A DNA stretch of 64,000 nucleotides, taken from NCBI RefSeq assembly GCF_030065535.1, contig NZ_JASJND010000006.1:310001-374000 (forward strand). Reading direction: 5' to 3'. The notes under the pieces are model-generated. The model did not search any database and was not told the origin of the DNA. It was given only the letters and a program-made list of their open reading frames with translations. Origin of the DNA: Microbacterium dauci. GTDB lineage: Bacteria > Actinomycetota > Actinomycetes > Actinomycetales > Microbacteriaceae. Positions 52,055-59,768 of this stretch are shown in pieces. The translations under genes and the position numbers were made by a program. Each line of letters begins with the position of its first letter. The first letter of the stretch is position 1.

Positions 52055-54013
52055 TCAGGTCCGCGCGACGAGCACCGCGGTGATGTCGTCCCGCTCTGCG
52101 GCGGCATCCGCATCTGCGCAGAGGGCGTCGATGATGTCCTGCGTCGTGCCGCCCTGCTGCGCGAGGGCGCCGAGCTCGCGCTCGATGTTCTCGACGGCGT
52201 CGTCCCAGAGGTCGAGGATCCCGTCGCTGAGCAGCACGAGCGAGTCGCCGGGCTCGAGTCGCGCGGCGATCGGATGCCAGTCTTCGGAGAGCCCGAGCGG
52301 TAGGTCGGTCGACGCGATGCGCTCCACACTGCGGCCGTGGTCGCGGACGATGAAGATGAGCCCGTGCCCGGCGTCGACGAGCTCGACCTCACCGGAGGTG
52401 AACTCGACCGTGCAGTGGGCGAGGGTCACGAAGGCGCCGACGCGGCCGAGGTCCTCGTCGACGAGCTGCGCCGTGCGCGACACCGCGTCGACCGGGTCCT
52501 CGTCACCGACCTGCAGCCGCAGCGCCGTGCGCGTCGACGCGGCGAGCATGCCCGATCCGATCCCCTTGCCCATGACATCGCCGACTGTGACGACGGCGCG
52601 ACCGGCGAAGACGCGGATGTCGTAGAAGTCGCCGCCCACCTGACGGGCGGGGATCGAGCGTGCGGCGAACCGCCAGTCGGGGACGGAGGGCAGCGACAGC
52701 GGCGCGAGCGCGCGCTGCACCTCGGCGGCACGCTCGAGCTCTTCGTGCTCGAGTCGGCGCGCCTGGAGGATCTGGGTGATGTCGAGGAACTGCAGCGCGT
52801 AGAGGCGGTCGGAGGCGTCGTTGTCGATGTGCGAGAAGCTGACGTCCAGATTGCGCCCGCTGCTCGTCTCGGCGCGGAGTCGGGTACCGCTCCCGTCGCC
52901 GGCGTCGACCGCGGTGGCGAGTGCCTGGATGGATGCCTCGTCGAGATGATCGGAGAGCGCGCGGCGGTGCTCGGTGTCGCCGAGGATCGCGCGCGCCGCG
53001 TCGTTGCTGCGGAGGATCCGCCACGCGTCACCGTCGAGCCGGCGGAGGATGAGCATCCCCGCGACCGACGTGTCGAAGTTGCGGCGGAAGATCTCCTCGC
53101 TCTCGTGCAGCATCCACGTCATGCTGCGCTCGTGGCTGATGGTCAGCGAGAGGACGAGGAAGACGCAGACCATCGACAATTCGAAGACCTGGAGCATGAC
53201 GCTGCCGGTCATCGCGCCGAGCCGTTCGAACGAGAACGGGCCGTGCCCGCTCGCACTGCCGTACGAGGCGATCGCCGCGATCGCGAGCATCTGCGCGATG
53301 ACCGTCTTGGTCGACAGCCGGATCGCGGCCCACGCGAGCGGTGTGAGCGCGAGGAAGGTGATCGGCAGGGTCGTATCGGTGAGGAAGACGGCGAACGTGA
53401 CCGCGGCGCAGGCGGCGAACTGCAGTGCCGTCTCCCACCACGAGCGTCGTCCACGCGTACGCCGGATGACGAGGTACAGCGGCGTGATGAGCAGGACGCC
53501 CGCGGCGTGCTTCGACGGTGCCGTGATGAGTCGGTCGAGCGCGGCCGCCGGTCCCGCAGAGACGAGATCGACGAGCGCCGCGAGGATCGCGAACGTCAGC
53601 GCCGACGCGACGGCCGCCACGAGGAGGCGACCGACGTCGGCCTTGCGCTCGAGGCGCGGGACGCGCGATGACCGGCCGCGGAGGATGAGGACGCCGACCG
53701 CCATCTCGACCGCGACGACGACCGCGAGCGCGAGGGCGACGGCGATCGGTCGACCGGCGATCAGCGCCAGCGGCAGTGTGGTCGCGCCCACCAGCGGTGC
53801 GAGAAGCCAGAGGCGTGCGGCGCGGAACTGCACGCCGAGTCCCAGGGCGATGCCGGCTGCCGGCCACCAGGCGGAAGAGGCGAGGGATGCCGGGGTGGTC
53901 GCGAGTGACAGTGCGCCAAGGAGCACGATCAGAAGCAACGATCCACCCGCGACGATGCGGCGCGCTCTGCCCGAGATCGCGCGTCCTTCGTGCTCTCGCA
54001 AGAAGAAGCTCAC
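52055..54013 (-). CDS. MASE1-SpoIIE (PP2C-type) membrane phosphatase
   Basis: A 652-residue protein. About eight membrane segments (MASE1-like, from RRIVAGGSLLLIVLLGAL to VMLQVFELSMVCVFLVL) are followed by a PAS-like segment (IFRRNFDTSVAGMLILRR), a short coiled coil (ARRLEHEELERAAEVQRALAP) and a SpoIIE/PP2C phosphatase. That domain has QVGGDFYDI, GDVMGKGIGSGMLA, LVDAGHGL, LLSDGILDLWDDAVE and RDDITAVLV. It likely dephosphorylates an anti-sigma antagonist in response to a membrane or small-molecule signal. I take GTG 54013, next to AGGAGG; TTG 18 bases later is an alternative start. Confidence 0.85.
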   Translation of the reverse strand: MSFFLREHEGRAISGRARRIVAGGSLLLIVLLGALSLATTPASLASSAWWPAAGIALGLGVQFRAARLWLLAPLVGATTLPLALIAGRPIAVALALAVVVAVEMAVGVLILRGRSSRVPRLERKADVGRLLVAAVASALTFAILAALVDLVSAGPAAALDRLITAPSKHAAGVLLITPLYLVIRRTRGRRSWWETALQFAACAAVTFAVFLTDTTLPITFLALTPLAWAAIRLSTKTVIAQMLAIAAIASYGSASGHGPFSFERLGAMTGSVMLQVFELSMVCVFLVLSLTISHERSMTWMLHESEEIFRRNFDTSVAGMLILRRLDGDAWRILRSNDAARAILGDTEHRRALSDHLDEASIQALATAVDAGDGSGTRLRAETSSGRNLDVSFSHIDNDASDRLYALQFLDITQILQARRLEHEELERAAEVQRALAPLSLPSVPDWRFAARSIPARQVGGDFYDIRVFAGRAVVTVGDVMGKGIGSGMLAASTRTALRLQVGDEDPVDAVSRTAQLVDEDLGRVGAFVTLAHCTVEFTSGEVELVDAGHGLIFIVRDHGRSVERIASTDLPLGLSEDWHPIAARLEPGDSLVLLSDGILDLWDDAVENIERELGALAQQGGTTQDIIDALCADADAAAERDDITAVLVART

Positions 54014-54121
54014 CTCCTCACTATTACAGTTGGGTGAGGAATTCGGGCACCCTCTGGCGGGGTCGCGCCGAACCGGATACGGATCGTGCTGACTGGTCGG
54101 CACCGAACAGAGGACACACGG

Positions 54122-54508
54122 GTGGCGAACGCCCTGGACGCGATACTCGAGATCCTCACGTGGGTGGGGTTCGGTGCTGCCGTCGCCTTCGGTGTAGCGG
54201 CAGTGGTCGTCTGGGCCGCCGACGGCAGCTGGCTGCCCGTCGAGGCGTACCTCGACGACGACGACCGCACCGTGCGGTGGATCGATGGCGACGGCGAGGT
54301 CAACGCGGCACCGCTGTCGCCGGACGATCGCGCCGAGTGGCAGGGAGATCGCGCGCAGATCTGGTACCGGCACGGGTGGCACGATCGGATGCGGCTCGCC
54401 CCGCGTCCGCCGGTGCTGAAGCTCCTGTGGGGGCTGGCCATCGGAGGGCTTGCTGTCGGGGCCGTGTCGACGGTCGGGTCGATCATCGCGATCTTCGTCC
54501 GAGGCTGA
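54122..54508 (+). CDS. Small two-helix membrane protein, unknown function
   Basis: A 128-residue protein read from GTG 54122 (VANALDAILEILTWVGFG). Two hydrophobic segments (GFGAAVAFGVAAVVVWA near the N-terminus and LWGLAIGGLAVGAVSTVGSII at the end) enclose an acidic middle part with DDDDRTVRWIDGDGE and WYRHGWHDRMRL. I do not recognise the family. Together with the downstream MMPL transporter it might be a small partner, but there is a separate promoter between them. Confidence 0.6.
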   Translation: MANALDAILEILTWVGFGAAVAFGVAAVVVWAADGSWLPVEAYLDDDDRTVRWIDGDGEVNAAPLSPDDRAEWQGDRAQIWYRHGWHDRMRLAPRPPVLKLLWGLAIGGLAVGAVSTVGSIIAIFVRG

Positions 54509-54522
54509 TTGCTGAAAAAGCG

Positions 54523-54545
54523 TATTGCTAGATAGTCTAGCAATA
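54523..54545. promoter_or_regulatory. Palindromic operator over the MMPL promoter
   Basis: ATTGCTAGA (54524-54532) and TCTAGCAAT (54536-54544) form a perfect inverted repeat around a three-base centre; T54523 and A54545 extend it. The -10 box TAGTCT (54533-54538) lies inside it, and the ATG begins at its last base. TTGCTG at 54509-54514 is a possible -35 with 18-base spacing. A MarR- or TetR-type repressor bound here would fully block a leaderless transcript. Confidence 0.75.
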
Positions 54546-56764
54546 TGAGCGCTTCCCGAACCCCGTCCCCCTGGCTGCGGATCGCCCTTCCGATCGTCCT
54601 CGTCGTCATCTGGCTCGCGGGCGGCTCGATCGGCGGCCCGTACTTCGGCAAGGTCGACGAGGTCGCGACGAACGATCAGTCGAGCTTTCTCCCGCAGAGC
54701 GCCGAGTCGACGCAGGTGCAGCAGCGCCTCGACGATTTCACCGGCGGTGACACCATCCCGGCGCTCGTCGTCTTCGAGGGATCGAGCGCGCTGGATGCCG
54801 CCGACCTCGAGCAGCTGCAGTCCATGGCCGAGACGCTCGGGGGCGTCGAGGGCGTCGACGAGGTGTCGCCTGCGATCCCGTCCGACGACGGCGAGGCGGC
54901 GCAGATCGTCGTGTCGATCGATTCGTCCGGCGAGATCACCGAGATCGTGACCGCGCTGCGCGAAGCGGTCACAGCCGACGCACCCTCCGGGGTCGAGGGG
55001 TGGGTAACCGGCCCGGCCGGATTCACCGCCGACCTGGCATCCGGCTTCACCGGGATCGACGGACTGTTGCTGCTGGTCGCGCTCGGCGCCGTGTTCGTGA
55101 TCCTCATCGTCGTCTACCGGTCGCCGCTGCTGCCGATCCTCGTGCTGCTCACCTCGGTGTTCGCGCTGTGCGTGGCGCTGCTGACGGTGTGGTGGCTGGC
55201 CAAGGCCGAGGTCTTCGTCCTGAACGGCCAAGTGCAGGGCATCCTGTTCATCCTCGTGATCGGCGCCGCGACCGACTATGCGCTGCTGTACGTCGCCCGC
55301 CATCGCGAAGCGATCGGTGAAGGGAGATCGCGGTGGGATGCCGCGGCGACGGCGTGGAAGGGATCGGTCGAGCCGATCCTCGCGTCGGGTGCGACGGTCA
55401 TCGCGGGGCTGCTGTGTTTGTTGCTCAGCGACCTCGCGAGCAACCGCGCGCTGGGCCCGATCGCCTCGATCGGCATCGTGTTCTCGATCCTCGCCGCGCT
55501 CACGTTCCTGCCCGCGCTGCTCGCGCTCGTCGGGAAGGCCGCGTTCTGGCCCTTCATCCCGACGCACGGCGCCGTCTCGTTGCCCGACGACCTCAGCGCG
55601 CCCGCGCGCGGCGGATGGGCGCGGCTGGCGCGGTTCGTGGCGCGCCGCGCACGTGTGGTGTGGATCGTTTCGACCGTCGTGCTCCTCGTCGCGGCGGTGG
55701 GGCTGACCCAGCTCAAGGCCGATGGCGTGCCCGCGAGCGAGCTCGTGCTCGGGCAGTCGGAGGCACGGGACGGGCAAGCGGTGCTCGGCGAGCACTTCGC
55801 GGCCGGATCGGGCAGCCCGCTGTACGTGCTGGCATCCGAGGAGGCAGTCGCAGACGTCGTCGGCGTGCTCTCGGACGAGGACGGCGTCGATGCGGTCGGC
55901 GCGGTCTCGGCGGACTCGGCGACCGGCCAGATCGGCGTCGAGCTCGACGGCGGCGACGTCGTGTACACGGTGCAGGGCCCGCCGGGCGAGGCTCCCGCAC
56001 CGACGGTCGACGCCGGCGACGTGCTGCTGGTCGCCACCCTCGTGGATGCGGCCGATTCTCTCGCCGCAGAGGAGACCGTGCGCGACCTTCGTGCCGCGTT
56101 CGCCTCGGCCGACATCGCGGCCCTCGTCGGCGGCACGACCGCGACCGACCTCGACACCAATGACACCTCGATCCGCGACCGGACCGTCATCATCCCGGTG
56201 ATCCTCGTCGTCGTGCTGCTGATCCTCATGCTGCTGCTGCGCTCGGTGCTCGCGCCGGTGCTGCTGATCCTCAGCGTCGTGGTCTCGTTCGCGGCGGCGC
56301 TCGGCGTCAGCGCACTCGTGTTCGACGGGGTCTTCGGGTTCCCGGGCGCCGATCCGTCCGTCCCGCTGTACGGATTCGTGTTCCTCGTCGCGCTCGGGAT
56401 CGACTACAACATCTTTCTCATGTCGCGTGTGCGCGAGGAGTCGATCGCGCACGGGACGCGCCGTGGCATCCTCCGCGGACTCGTGACGACGGGCGGGGTG
56501 ATCACCTCTGCGGGACTCGTGCTGGCGGCGACGTTCGCGGCGCTCGGGGTGATCCAGATCCTCTTCCTCGTGCAGATCGCGTTCATCGTGGCGTTCGGTG
56601 TGCTGCTCGACACATTCGTCGTGCGGTCGCTGCTCGTTCCGGCGCTCGCGTACGACATCGGGCCCGCGATCTGGTGGCCGTCGAAGCTCGCGTCGGCCCC
56701 GGAGAACCCGCGTGATCCTGCGACTATGAGCCGAGCGGAATACCGTCGTACGCTCAACACATGA
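54545..56764 (+). CDS. MMPL/RND-family membrane transporter
   Basis: A 739-residue transporter with 12 predicted membrane segments in two halves. Each half has a large outside loop (about 30-180 and 400-560). The second segment of each half carries the MMPL motif: ILFILVIGAATDYALLYVARHRE and FVFLVALGIDYNIFLMSRVREE, with the proton-relay Asp in each. Relatives export drugs, lipids or siderophores. No MarR/TetR gene lies nearby although a palindromic operator covers the start. The stop overlaps the nicotinamidase ATG. Confidence 0.93.
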   Translation: MSASRTPSPWLRIALPIVLVVIWLAGGSIGGPYFGKVDEVATNDQSSFLPQSAESTQVQQRLDDFTGGDTIPALVVFEGSSALDAADLEQLQSMAETLGGVEGVDEVSPAIPSDDGEAAQIVVSIDSSGEITEIVTALREAVTADAPSGVEGWVTGPAGFTADLASGFTGIDGLLLLVALGAVFVILIVVYRSPLLPILVLLTSVFALCVALLTVWWLAKAEVFVLNGQVQGILFILVIGAATDYALLYVARHREAIGEGRSRWDAAATAWKGSVEPILASGATVIAGLLCLLLSDLASNRALGPIASIGIVFSILAALTFLPALLALVGKAAFWPFIPTHGAVSLPDDLSAPARGGWARLARFVARRARVVWIVSTVVLLVAAVGLTQLKADGVPASELVLGQSEARDGQAVLGEHFAAGSGSPLYVLASEEAVADVVGVLSDEDGVDAVGAVSADSATGQIGVELDGGDVVYTVQGPPGEAPAPTVDAGDVLLVATLVDAADSLAAEETVRDLRAAFASADIAALVGGTTATDLDTNDTSIRDRTVIIPVILVVVLLILMLLLRSVLAPVLLILSVVVSFAAALGVSALVFDGVFGFPGADPSVPLYGFVFLVALGIDYNIFLMSRVREESIAHGTRRGILRGLVTTGGVITSAGLVLAATFAALGVIQILFLVQIAFIVAFGVLLDTFVVRSLLVPALAYDIGPAIWWPSKLASAPENPRDPATMSRAEYRRTLNT
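56749..56754 (+). promoter_or_regulatory. -10 hexamer TACGCT, leaderless start of the nicotinamidase gene
   Basis: TACGCT is six bases before ATG 56761, inside the last codons of the MMPL gene, so the gene may be expressed separately from its upstream neighbour. Confidence 0.5.
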
Positions 56765-57345
56765 GCCGAGCGCTGTTCATCGTCGATGTGCAGAATGATT
56801 TCACCGAAGGCGGGGCCCTGGGGGTCGCCGGAGGCGATGCCGTCGCACGCGCCGTGAGCGCGTTCCTGGCCGCTCGGGCGGGCGACTACGCCCTCGTGAT
56901 CGCCTCGCGCGACTGGCACGACGCGGACGGTGACAACGGCGGGCACTTCGCGGCGGCGCCCGATTTCGTCGACACGTGGCCCGTGCACTGCGTCGCCGGC
57001 ACCCCGGGTGCCGACTACGACGACGGCCTCGACACGTCGGCGGTGACCCACCATGTGAAGAAGGGGCAGGGGATTCCCGCCTACTCGCTGTTCGAGGGGG
57101 TGACGGATGCCGGTGGCACGGTCTCGGACCTGCTCACCGAGCACGGCGTGGTCGAGGTCGACGTCACCGGCATCGCGACCGACCACTGCGTTCGCGCATC
57201 CGCGCTCGACGCGATCGCCCACGGTCGTCGGGTGCGCGTGTTCACCGACCTGATCGCCGGGGTGGCACCCGACTCGAGCGAGGCGGCGCTGGCCGAGCTC
57301 GCCCACGCCGGCGCGGAGCTCGCGTCGTCGGGGACCTCCCGGTGA
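56761..57345 (+). CDS. pncA: Nicotinamidase/isochorismatase-family hydrolase
   Basis: A 194-residue cysteine hydrolase. The catalytic triad is visible: Asp9 in FIVDVQNDF, Lys in HHVKKGQG (100 or 101) and Cys143 in GIATDHCVRAS. The metal site is Asp51, His53 and His62 in SRDWHDADGDNGGHF, and TWPVHCVAGTPGA is typical of nicotinamidase. It would turn nicotinamide (and pyrazinamide) to the acid for NAD salvage. It overlaps the MMPL stop by four bases. Confidence 0.9.
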   Translation: MSRALFIVDVQNDFTEGGALGVAGGDAVARAVSAFLAARAGDYALVIASRDWHDADGDNGGHFAAAPDFVDTWPVHCVAGTPGADYDDGLDTSAVTHHVKKGQGIPAYSLFEGVTDAGGTVSDLLTEHGVVEVDVTGIATDHCVRASALDAIAHGRRVRVFTDLIAGVAPDSSEAALAELAHAGAELASSGTSR

Positions 57346-57374
57346 GCCGCGAGGGGACCTCCCGGTGAGCCGCG
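57330..57374. repeat. Tandem duplication across the pncA stop / next start
   Basis: GGGGACCTCCCGGTGAGCC and the next bases (22 in all) occur at 57330-57351 and again at 57353-57374, a period of 23. The first copy contains the pncA stop, the second the GTG 57365 start of the DUF2510 gene. Because 23 is not a multiple of three, the GTG in copy one reads only eight codons before the TGA in copy two. Confidence 0.9.
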
Positions 57375-58342
57375 GCGCGCCGGCGGGCTGGTACCCCGAT
57401 CCGGGCGAGCCCGGGCAGAAGCGCTGGTGGGACGGCTCCGGGTGGTCGGACGAGGTCGTCGCGCCGTTCGAGACGATCCCCGAGGTGCCGGCGGACGAGG
57501 CTGAAACGGATGCCGCACCGCTGCCCCCAGCCGAAGCCGAGCCGGTCGCGCCCGAACGAGCGCCGGCGACCCCGGCTGCCGTCCGACCGCAGCCTGCCGC
57601 TGCCGCGGAGCCCGCGCCGACCGCTGCGGCGCAGCCTGCGCCGACCGCTGTGGCGCAGCCCGCGCCCATGCCCGAGCCCGTCGTCGCGACGCCCGCCGGT
57701 GGTCCGGCCGTCTTCGAGAGCCGGACCGTCGCACCTCCTGCCGCCGGCGTCCGTGCGCAGCGCGGACACCACGCCGCGCACGGGCGGCGTCCCGTGCACC
57801 GGCCGGCGCCGGCCCAGCCCGCCGTCGACGACCCGCCCGCGCCGGCCACGGAAACGCCGGCGCGCGCCCCGCGACCGGGCACCGTCTGGGTGTGGCTCGC
57901 CATCGCGGCATCGGTCTTCCCGTTCGTCTCGCCCTTCGTCGTCGACACCGTGACCGGCGCACGTCTCATCGGCTACTTCGTGCTGCCGCCCGGCTACGAC
58001 CCCGGTGCGACCGGCTGGGTGCTCGCCGGGCTCGTGTTGCTGAGCTTCGTGAACGGCCTTGCGCTCGCGGCATCCGTCCTCTTCGCCTGGCTCGACGCAC
58101 GGGCACTCCAGCGGCGCGGCGTGGAGCGTCCGTTCGGGTGGGGCTGGGCCGTGCTCGTGTTCGTCGCGACGCTGGCGGTCTACGTCACCGGGCGGACGGT
58201 CGTCGTGCGACGGCGGACGGGCCGCGGCGCGGCGCCGTTCTGGGTGTGGCTGTGCGCGATGGTCGTCGGGCTCACCGCCTTCACGCTGTGGCTGGCGTCG
58301 TTCGTCGACACCCTCTGGGCGCTGGTGGCGACCACCGCCTGA
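57365..58342 (+). CDS. DUF2510 domain membrane protein
   Basis: A 325-residue protein. The N-terminal DUF2510 domain is AGWYPDPGEPGQKRWWDGSGWSDE (core WYPDPG...RWWDG.W). A Pro/Ala-rich low-complexity linker covers residues about 45-175. Then four membrane segments follow (WVWLAIAASVFPFVSPFVV, LAGLVLLSFVNGLALAASVLF, WAVLVFVATLAVYV and LCAMVVGLTAFTLWLAS). DUF2510 is an actinobacterial module of unknown function that usually sits at the inner face of such proteins. The start is GTG 57365 in the second copy of the tandem duplication. Confidence 0.88.
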   Translation: MSRGAPAGWYPDPGEPGQKRWWDGSGWSDEVVAPFETIPEVPADEAETDAAPLPPAEAEPVAPERAPATPAAVRPQPAAAAEPAPTAAAQPAPTAVAQPAPMPEPVVATPAGGPAVFESRTVAPPAAGVRAQRGHHAAHGRRPVHRPAPAQPAVDDPPAPATETPARAPRPGTVWVWLAIAASVFPFVSPFVVDTVTGARLIGYFVLPPGYDPGATGWVLAGLVLLSFVNGLALAASVLFAWLDARALQRRGVERPFGWGWAVLVFVATLAVYVTGRTVVVRRRTGRGAAPFWVWLCAMVVGLTAFTLWLASFVDTLWALVATTA

Positions 58343-58482
58343 GCCGCCGCCGGCGCATGTTTCGGGCAGCCGGCGATCCTTCACACGATGGTCATCTCGG
58401 GTTCATCCGGGCGAGCCGCCGCACCCTGAGCATGGGACGAATCGCGTCTTGCGACGATCCCGAACCGCTCGAGAGGTGTCCG

Positions 58483-59673
58483 ATGACCCGACCCGTCCGC
58501 GTGCTCTCGCTCTACGAAGGCCTCTTCGCCGGGGGCGCCCGTGTGCTCCACACGAACGTCGTGACCGCGCTGCACCGCGGCGGGACGCAGGAGCACCGCG
58601 TGCTCTCGATCGCGTCGCAGGCGGCGCGCGAGGGGACCGTGCAGCGGATGGAGGACGACCTCCGCCATCGCTGGCTCACCGACGCCGGCGTCGCGGTCTG
58701 GACGCTCGGTCGGACCGCCGGGAGCGTGCCGCCCGCGCCCGAGGACTTCAGCGACGCCGAGCTCGAGCGTGCGGCGGAGCTGGTCGCCGATGCGGACGTG
58801 ATCCTCACGCTCAAGGAGCAACCGCTCGGACTCCTGCTCGCCCTCGAACGCCGGGGGTGGCTGTCGGATGCCGCGATCGCGGCGTGCCTGCACCGGTCCG
58901 ACCCGACCCACTCGGGCCCCGCGATGCGGTGGATCTCGGAGCTCGCGGCATCCGGTCGACTGACCTCGACCATCTCGTGCGCCCACTCCACGAGCGATGC
59001 GTACGCTCGCTTCACCGGACCCGCCACGAGCCGCATCGTGATCCCGAACGGCGTCGATACGCGTCGGTTCCGCCCGGACGGCATCGACCGGGCGCGCATG
59101 CGTGAGGAGCTGGGCCTCGGCCCGGGGACGCCGGTGGTCTTGTTCGCGGCGCGGTTCGACGCCATGAAGGACCCCGAACTGTTCCTCGGCTCGGTCGCGG
59201 CGCATGCGGCACGGGATGGGAACGCGCAGTACCTGCTGTGCGGTGCCGGGATGACGCCCGAGAATCCCGCCCTCGTCGAGGCGATGGCGCGGGCCGGCGT
59301 GCCGGCCGAGCGGATGCGACTGCTCGGCATCCGCGACGACATGCCGTCGGTCTATCGCACGGCCGACGTGGTGGCGCTCACCAGCGCGTTCGGCGAGGCG
59401 TCGCCGCTCTGCCTCATCGAAGGCGCGGCGAGCGGCGCGATCCCGGTGACGACCCCGGTCGGCGATGCGGCGCGGAACATCCGCGGCTTCGGCGTCGTGA
59501 CGCCGCGCGATCCGGCGGCCATCGCGGCCGCGTGGGCGAAGGTGATCTCGCGCCGCGACGTGCACCGCGCCGCGGCGCTCGCCGCCCGCCCCCGGTTGAG
59601 CGACGAGCGCATGCTGCATGCGTACCGGTTCGCGATCGAGGGTCTCGCCGGCGTCGCCGAGGTCGCCGCCTGA
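58483..59673 (+). CDS. GT4-family glycosyltransferase
   Basis: A 396-residue GT-B enzyme starting ATG 58483 behind GAGAGGTG. The acceptor lobe starts VLSLYEGLFAGGARVLHTNVV. The nucleotide-sugar lobe has VVLFAARFDAMKDPELFLG, LLGIRDDMPSVYRTADVV and the EX7E-type motif FGEASPLCLIEGAASG. It probably adds a sugar to an envelope glycan or secondary metabolite; donor and acceptor are unknown. It lies 95 bases upstream of the peptide synthetase and could be related to it. The gap 58343-58482 shows no feature. Confidence 0.88.
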   Translation: MTRPVRVLSLYEGLFAGGARVLHTNVVTALHRGGTQEHRVLSIASQAAREGTVQRMEDDLRHRWLTDAGVAVWTLGRTAGSVPPAPEDFSDAELERAAELVADADVILTLKEQPLGLLLALERRGWLSDAAIAACLHRSDPTHSGPAMRWISELAASGRLTSTISCAHSTSDAYARFTGPATSRIVIPNGVDTRRFRPDGIDRARMREELGLGPGTPVVLFAARFDAMKDPELFLGSVAAHAARDGNAQYLLCGAGMTPENPALVEAMARAGVPAERMRLLGIRDDMPSVYRTADVVALTSAFGEASPLCLIEGAASGAIPVTTPVGDAARNIRGFGVVTPRDPAAIAAAWAKVISRRDVHRAAALAARPRLSDERMLHAYRFAIEGLAGVAEVAA

Positions 59674-59706
59674 CGCCGCGTTCGCCGAGCGTTTCCGTCG
59701 ACCCGA

Positions 59707-59712
59707 TACCCT
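59707..59712 (+). promoter_or_regulatory. Candidate -10 hexamer TACCCT of the synthetase gene
   Basis: TACCCT lies 56 bases before GTG 59769; the transcript would have a leader of about 50 bases, unlike the leaderless genes of the window. Confidence 0.35.
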
Positions 59713-59768
59713 AAGCGCCCGAACCACCGGGGCGCCCGCGCGACGCGAGCGCCCGACCGGCCGTCCGC

